From assembly GCA_016869415.1 (NCBI GenBank), contig VGEI01000079.1:1-11500 (forward strand): 11,500 nucleotides of DNA, given 5' to 3'. This DNA comes from Alphaproteobacteria bacterium. Its GTDB lineage: Bacteria > Pseudomonadota > Alphaproteobacteria > CACIAM-22H2. The first letter of the stretch is position 1; each line of letters starts with the position of its first letter. The position numbers were made by a program, and so were the translations under genes. Below are positions 7,778 to 11,500 of this stretch, piece by piece. The notes under the pieces are model-generated. The model was given only the letters and a program-made list of their open reading frames with translations. It had not been told where the DNA came from and did no database searches.

Positions 7778-8773
7778 ATGAAGAAGATAACTATGTGTCG
7801 GACAATCGGCGTTCTCGCCGGTGCGGGCCTGTTGCTCTCGGCGGGAACCGCCGTAGCAGAGGCACCGAAAGCCCAAGTTGAGCTGGCGCAAGCCCAGCCC
7901 AAGGTCGTCCTGGCGATGAGCGGCTGGACCGGCTTCGCGCCGTTCACGCTCGCTCGCGAGAAGGGCCTGCACCGCAAGCATGGCATCGACTTCGAGATCA
8001 AGAAGATGCCGCCGCAGGCGCGCCACGCGGCCATGGCAGCTGGCGAAGTGCACGCCATCTCCACTACCATCGATACGCATATCACCTACGTCGCGGCGAA
8101 CGTGCCCGTTACGCAGGTTCTGGTGATCGACAGCTCGACCGGAGGCGACGGCGTCCTGGTGAAGGGAGCGATCCGCAGCTTTGCCGATCTCAAAGGCAAG
8201 AGCGTCGCGGTCGACAATCCGGGAGCGGTGTCGAATTTCTGGTTCAACTACCTGCTGAAGAAAAACGGCATGTCGATGAAGGACGTCCGTGCTTCCAACA
8301 TGGGGCCGCAGCCGGCGGCCAATGCGTTCGCCGCCGGGCAGTTCGATGCCGCAGTGACCTACGAGCCCTACATGTCGGGCGCGCTCAAGTCCTTCGCCGA
8401 GGGGCGTGTCCTTCTCTCATCCAAGGATACTCCCGGTATCATCATCGACACCCTGGCCTTCCAGCCGGACTACGTGAAAGCCAATCCGAAGGCGGTCAAG
8501 GCCGTCGTCGACATGTGGTTCGAGGCGCTTGCCCTGGTGAAAAGCGATCCCGACGCCAACCGGGTCATGGGTGCCGACGTCAAGCAGTCGCCTGAGGACT
8601 TTGCCAGGTCGGCGGCTCTGGTCACCTGGTACGACAAGGCCGCGAACCGTGACTATTTCGCCAAGACGATCGCACCTTTCATGCAGGAAGCGGCCGACAT
8701 CCTGCTCGAGACCGGCGTCATCAAGAGGATGCCCGATCTCAAGGTCATGGCCGACGATTCGTTCGTGAAGTAA
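7778..8773 (+). CDS. NitT/TauT-type ABC importer, periplasmic substrate-binding protein
   Basis: A 331-residue secreted binding protein of the NMT1/SsuA/TauA-like fold. Residues 1-27 form a Sec signal peptide: a basic start (MKK), a hydrophobic core (about 10-23) and an AVA|EA cleavage site after Ala27. The mature protein opens with the family pattern of a first strand, then GWTGFAPFTLAREKGLHRKH (about 48-67), followed by a SVAVDNPGAVSNFW segment and a FDAAVTYEPY segment that normally line the ligand cleft. AAGGAG lies ten bases before the ATG. This family carries aromatic or sulfonated small molecules (taurine, alkanesulfonates, thiamine precursors, riboflavin), so ligand cannot be read from sequence. 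Location 36 bp after hutU suggests histidine, urocanate or another imidazole compound; that is inference. Confidence 0.9.
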   Translation: MKKITMCRTIGVLAGAGLLLSAGTAVAEAPKAQVELAQAQPKVVLAMSGWTGFAPFTLAREKGLHRKHGIDFEIKKMPPQARHAAMAAGEVHAISTTIDTHITYVAANVPVTQVLVIDSSTGGDGVLVKGAIRSFADLKGKSVAVDNPGAVSNFWFNYLLKKNGMSMKDVRASNMGPQPAANAFAAGQFDAAVTYEPYMSGALKSFAEGRVLLSSKDTPGIIIDTLAFQPDYVKANPKAVKAVVDMWFEALALVKSDPDANRVMGADVKQSPEDFARSAALVTWYDKAANRDYFAKTIAPFMQEAADILLETGVIKRMPDLKVMADDSFVK

Positions 8774-8774
8774 G

Positions 8775-9563
8775 GTGGGCGACCTCTTCGAGCCGCTGAG
8801 GCCGCTGTCCCCAGGGCGTCGCACCGCCCTGGGGATCGCCGGCTTCTGCCTTTTCTTCGCGTTGTGGGGTGCGGCGACCTGGGGCGGCTGGGTCAAACCG
8901 CTGTTCCTGGCGAGCCCGGCTCGCACCCTGGAAACGGGGATCGAGCTCTTCGTCACCTATAACTTCACCGTCGATATCGGTGTGACGATCTGGCGCGTGG
9001 TCGGCGGATTCGCGCTGGCGGCCATCCTGGCGGTGCCGCTCGGCATCCTCATGGGCGCATTCAAGCCGATCGAGGCGATGCTGGAGCCGCTCGTCTCGTT
9101 CGCCCGCTATCTGCCCGCCTCGGCCTTCATTCCCCTGCTCATTCTGTGGGCGGGGGTCGGAGAGGCGCAGAAGCTCTCCGTCATTTTCATCGGCTCGGTG
9201 TTTCAGCTCATCTTGATGGTCGCGGTGATTGTCGGCTCGACCCGGCTGGACCTGGTCGAGGCCGCCTATACGCTCGGGGCGAGCCGTCGAGGCATCGTGT
9301 TTCGGGTCCTTCTGCCGTCTTCTGCGCCTCATATCGCCGAGGCGCTACGTCTCGTCCTTGGATGGGCGTGGACATACGTCATCGTCGCCGAGCTGATCGG
9401 CGCTTCCTCGGGTATCGGTCACATGATCATGGACGCTCAGCGTCTGCTCGATACCGGGCAGATGATCTTCGGGATCTTTGTGATCGGGGTGATCGGGCTG
9501 ATCTCCGATTTCATCTTCAAGGCCGCCAACGGGCGGCTGTTTCCCTGGTACGCCATGAAATGA
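8775..9563 (+). CDS. NitT/TauT-type ABC importer, permease
   Basis: A 262-residue inner-membrane permease of the binding-protein-dependent transport family (SsuC/TauC-like). About six hydrophobic segments can be seen, near residues 18-38, 72-95, 110-130, 135-155, 195-212 and 230-250. The cytoplasmic EAA loop that docks on the ATPase is intact as VEAAYTLGASRRG followed by LLPSSAPHI (161-187). The start is a GTG at 8775, one base after the TAA of the binding-protein gene, and the stop overlaps the ATPase ATG as ATGA; both junctions point to translational coupling. One permease gene implies a homodimer in the complex. It should import whatever the upstream binding protein delivers. Confidence 0.92.
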   Translation: MGDLFEPLRPLSPGRRTALGIAGFCLFFALWGAATWGGWVKPLFLASPARTLETGIELFVTYNFTVDIGVTIWRVVGGFALAAILAVPLGILMGAFKPIEAMLEPLVSFARYLPASAFIPLLILWAGVGEAQKLSVIFIGSVFQLILMVAVIVGSTRLDLVEAAYTLGASRRGIVFRVLLPSSAPHIAEALRLVLGWAWTYVIVAELIGASSGIGHMIMDAQRLLDTGQMIFGIFVIGVIGLISDFIFKAANGRLFPWYAMK

Positions 9564-10351
9564 GCAAGCTGCGTATTTCCGGCGTGAGCCGCACCTTCCC
9601 ACCTGCTGGCGGCGGTAAAGCCGTACGCGCCCTCGAGCCGGTGACCTTGGATGTCGCCGACAACGACTTCATCACCATCCTCGGCCCGTCGGGATGCGGC
9701 AAGTCGACACTGTTGCGTATCGTCGCCGGGCTTTCGCAGCCGACGACGGGACAGGTGCTTCTCGATGGGGAGATCGTGACGCGGCCCGGACCCGACCGCG
9801 GCATGGTCTTCCAGTCCTACACGCTGTTTCCCTGGCTGACCATCAAGGAGAACATCTGTTTCGGCCTGCGGGAAAAAGGCGTTCCCGCGGCAATTCAGAA
9901 CGAGCGTGCCGCCTTCTTCATCGAGCGCGTCGGATTGCGGGGCTTCGAAGGCCACTATCCGAAGATGCTGTCGGGCGGCATGCAGCAGCGCACGGCGCTC
10001 GCACGGGCGCTGGCGAACGACCCCAAGATACTGCTGCTCGACGAGCCGTTCGGGGCGCTCGACAACCAGACCCGCGCCTTGATGCAGGAACTGCTATTGG
10101 GCATATGGGAGCAGGATCGCAAGACCGTCCTGTTCGTGACGCACGATATCGACGAGTCGATCTTTCTGGCGAACCGTGTCCTGGTCATGTCGGCGCGGCC
10201 TGGGCGTATCAAGTCCGACATTGCCGTGAACCTGCCCCATCCTCGCGACTACAAGATCAAGACCTCCACAGACTTCGCACGCTACAAGGCGCAGCTCACC
10301 GAGGAGATCCGCGAGGAATCCATCAAGGCCATGATCGCGATGCAAGCGTGA
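9560..10351 (+). CDS. NitT/TauT-type ABC importer, ATP-binding protein
   Basis: A 263-residue cytoplasmic ATPase that powers the importer. All nucleotide-binding motifs are present: Walker A GPSGCGKST (42-50), Q-loop Gln85 in MVFQSYTLFPW, signature LSGGMQQR (137-144), Walker B ILLLDEP (157-163, Glu162 catalytic), D-loop GALD and switch His195 in VTHDIDES. The sequence VFQSYTLFPWLT and the HDIDESIFLANRV region are typical of SsuB/TauB-like subunits. The ATG at 9560 overlaps the permease stop and has no own Shine-Dalgarno. The open frame extends upstream over the permease gene in another frame, which I discount. It is the last gene of the plus-strand operon, ending 29 bp from the convergent xthA stop. 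Confidence 0.95.
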   Translation: MSKLRISGVSRTFPPAGGGKAVRALEPVTLDVADNDFITILGPSGCGKSTLLRIVAGLSQPTTGQVLLDGEIVTRPGPDRGMVFQSYTLFPWLTIKENICFGLREKGVPAAIQNERAAFFIERVGLRGFEGHYPKMLSGGMQQRTALARALANDPKILLLDEPFGALDNQTRALMQELLLGIWEQDRKTVLFVTHDIDESIFLANRVLVMSARPGRIKSDIAVNLPHPRDYKIKTSTDFARYKAQLTEEIREESIKAMIAMQA

Positions 10352-10356
10352 CAGCT

Positions 10357-10374
10357 GCTTGCGCCCGCGCAGGC
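10357..10374 (+). terminator. Hairpin between importer operon and xthA
   Basis: GCTTGCG (10357-10363) pairs with CGCAGGC (10368-10374) around a 4-base loop, seven pairs including one U-G wobble. The wobble holds only for plus-strand RNA (the minus transcript would have a C-A mismatch), so it favours the importer operon. It occupies most of the 29-bp gap between convergent stops. No T-run follows, so it is a weak candidate. Confidence 0.35.
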
Positions 10375-10380
10375 TCCTAG

Positions 10381-11274
10381 CTAGAGGACGACGTCGAGGA
10401 TCACGGGCACGTGGTCGGAGGGCTGCTTCCAGCCGCGTGCACCCTTGACGATATGGACGGCCTTCACCTGCGACTTGAGGTCGGGCGTCACCCAGATGTG
10501 GTCGAGGCGCCGGCCGCGATCCGAGGCCTTCCAATCCTGGTTGCGATAGCTCCACCATGTATAGAGTCGGGTCGGTTCGGGCACGAGATGGCGGGCGGTG
10601 TCGACCCAGTCGTGCGCCGCCAGCATCTCCTTCAGCAGATCAGTCTCCACGGGCGTGTGGCTGACCACATCGAGCAGCTGCTTGTGTGACCAGACATCGG
10701 CCTCGCACGGCGCCACGTTGAGGTCGCCGACCAGGATCCGCGTTCCGTTCTTCGCACCGGACCAATGGGCAACCTGCTCGCGCAGGAAACGCAGCTTGTG
10801 GTCGAAACGCGGATTGACCTTGGGATCCGGAATGTCGCCGCCGGCTGGGACGTAAACGTTGTGCAGCTCGATCGCAATGCCGTTGTGCTCGGTTGTCGCA
10901 GTAACGTGCCGGCAGTCGGCCTTGCCGCACCACTCCCGCCCGGCCCAGTCGCGCAGTTTTCGGCGCGAGAGGATCGCCACGCCGTTATAGCCCTTCATGC
11001 CGAGGATGGCCTGATGCTCGTAGCCCGCCTTGGCCAGAGCTTCGCGGGGAAACACCTCGTCTGGCGATTTCGTCTCCTGCAGGCAGATCACGTCGGGTGC
11101 GGCGAGCTTGGCCAGCTTCTGCACGATGCCCTGGCGCAGCCGCACCGAGTTGATGTTCCAGGTGGCAATGCGTAGCGCTCCGGGTGGGGCCGGAGGCACG
11201 GCGCGTAGCGCGTAGGCGAAGGGATCGACCTTTGGGGCCGGAGCGTGGCTCGTCTTTGAGCGGGATGACGGCAT
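10381..11274 (-). CDS. xthA: Exodeoxyribonuclease III (AP endonuclease)
   Basis: A DNA repair nuclease of the exonuclease III/AP endonuclease family, which cleaves at abasic sites and trims 3' ends. With the ATG at 11274 it has 297 residues. The fold's catalytic stations are in order: IATWNINSVR (about 36-45), Glu67 in CLQETKSPDE, YNGVAILSR, NVYVPAGGD, Asp184 and Asn186 in VGDLNVAP, RRLDHIWVT near 258 and the final Asp287-His288 in PSDHVPV. Family members normally begin at the LRIATWN strand, so about 33 residues rich in Pro, Ala and basic residues precede the domain. An in-frame TTG at 11295 would add seven more, and a GTG inside the extension would remove most of it; no start has a strong Shine-Dalgarno. 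It is convergent to, and functionally separate from, the hut locus. Confidence 0.95.
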   Translation of the reverse strand: MPSSRSKTSHAPAPKVDPFAYALRAVPPAPPGALRIATWNINSVRLRQGIVQKLAKLAAPDVICLQETKSPDEVFPREALAKAGYEHQAILGMKGYNGVAILSRRKLRDWAGREWCGKADCRHVTATTEHNGIAIELHNVYVPAGGDIPDPKVNPRFDHKLRFLREQVAHWSGAKNGTRILVGDLNVAPCEADVWSHKQLLDVVSHTPVETDLLKEMLAAHDWVDTARHLVPEPTRLYTWWSYRNQDWKASDRGRRLDHIWVTPDLKSQVKAVHIVKGARGWKQPSDHVPVILDVVL

Positions 11275-11366
11275 GACGACGACTCGGGGCAGCAATGAAA
11301 AAGAGCGCCACCTTTCCGGCGGCTCGGGCAGCCGTCAAGGTCGCGCCGCTGCGCGAGATTGTGCGC

Positions 11367-11405
11367 AAAAAGAAAGCGCCCGGTCGGGGGGGATGACCGG
11401 GCGCT
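11367..11405 (-). terminator. Rho-independent terminator of the candidate small RNA
   Basis: AGCGCCCGGTC (11375-11385) and GACCGGGCGCT (11395-11405) form a perfect 11-bp G/C-rich stem with a 9-base loop. On the minus strand the stem is followed at once by TTTCTTTTT (complement of 11375-11367, sharing one base with the stem). This is a canonical intrinsic terminator for minus-strand transcription, and it sits upstream of xthA, not behind any gene in the window. Confidence 0.85.
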
Positions 11406-11474
11406 CGAAGCTCTTCTGAAAGAGCCCGGAAGCGTCAGGGGAGCCGCTTCCGAACGTCCGGCCGAAGCCGTTCG
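11367..11474 (-). ncRNA. Candidate small regulatory RNA with C-rich hairpin loops
   Basis: Read on the minus strand, about 108 bases fold as four consecutive hairpins. SL1 pairs 11469-11474 with 11451-11456 (CGAACG/CGTTCG) and contains a C(UUCG)G tetraloop; SL2 pairs 11445-11451 with 11428-11434 (GGAAGCG/CGCTTCC) around a 10-base loop GCTCCCCTGA; SL3 pairs GCTCTT with AAGAGC (11425-11410) around TCAG; SL4 is the terminator hairpin, whose loop is ATCCCCCCC. A -10-like TATACA (complement of 11481-11486) lies about seven bases before SL1, so the RNA would start at the base of its first stem. The two C-rich loops resemble the anti-Shine-Dalgarno loops of alphaproteobacterial small RNAs. No open frame accounts for the sequence. 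It could instead be the 3' end of a gene outside the window. Confidence 0.6.
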
Positions 11475-11480
11475 TCTCTA

Positions 11481-11486
11481 TGTATA
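11481..11486 (-). promoter_or_regulatory. Candidate -10 element of the small RNA
   Basis: TATACA on the minus strand (complement of TGTATA) lies in a short A/T-rich patch of otherwise G/C-rich sequence, with predicted initiation near 11474 at the foot of the first hairpin. The matching -35 would fall around 11504-11509, just outside the window, so the promoter cannot be confirmed here. Confidence 0.4.
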
Positions 11487-11500
11487 GATATTGGGTCTGC

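Noticed and set aside
9146..9559. In-frame upstream extension of the ABC ATPase by 138 residues
   Set aside because: This part reads the permease gene out of frame and is Arg/Gly-rich; the ATPase starts at ATG 9560, where the family's first strand begins.
11295..11396. A 33-codon plus-strand frame, MKKSATFPAARAAVKVAPLR onward, very basic
   Set aside because: It has a start and a GGGG stretch upstream, but its second half is antisense to the terminator of the candidate small RNA, whose stem and T-run explain its Lys and Gly/Pro codons. No family resemblance; kept only as a remote small-protein possibility.
1..11500. CRISPR arrays, tRNA or rRNA genes, insertion sequences, phage or plasmid genes
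   Set aside because: No spaced direct repeats, no tRNA-like cloverleaf, no transposase or integrase motifs were seen; this is a metabolic locus with even gene composition and no sign of a recent insertion.

Overview
The window carries a nearly complete histidine utilisation (hut) locus from a high-GC bacterium, most likely an alphaproteobacterium. That assignment is an inference from strong G/C third-position bias, gene content and overlapping gene organisation; no rRNA or other phylogenetic marker is present. The enzyme set is the five-step route: HutH (histidine to urocanate), HutU (urocanate to imidazolonepropionate), HutI (to N-formimidoylglutamate), HutF (deimination to N-formylglutamate plus ammonia) and HutG (to glutamate plus formate).

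Layout: 1-122 is the C-terminal end of an unrecognised plus-strand gene, followed by a short gap with a hairpin. The minus-strand operon hutF-hutC-hutH runs from 3931 to 243. The plus-strand operon hutI-hutG-hutU runs from 4055 to 7741 and continues after 36 bp into a three-gene ABC importer of the NitT/TauT type (periplasmic binding protein, permease, ATPase; 7778-10351). The two operons diverge from a 123-bp region (3932-4054). It holds a 16-bp inverted repeat typical of HutC operators that overlaps both promoter-like sequences, so one repressor bound there could silence all nine genes. HutC is encoded within its own target operon, which implies autoregulation, with urocanate as the family's usual inducer.

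The importer has no gene of its own between hut genes and itself that would explain it otherwise, and the window has no recognisable HutT/HutP-type permease, hutXWV-type transporter or hutD. The best inference is that this NitT/TauT-type importer brings in histidine, urocanate or a related imidazole compound.

Convergent to the importer is an exonuclease III gene (xthA, minus strand, 11274-10381). Upstream of it, at the right edge, is the least expected element: about 108 bases (11474-11367, minus strand) that fold as four consecutive hairpins. The last is a textbook rho-independent terminator followed by TTTCTTTTT, and the first is preceded by a -10-like TATACA. Two hairpin loops are C-rich (CTCCCC and CCCCCCC), as in the anti-Shine-Dalgarno-loop small RNAs of alphaproteobacteria. 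I read it as a candidate small regulatory RNA gene.
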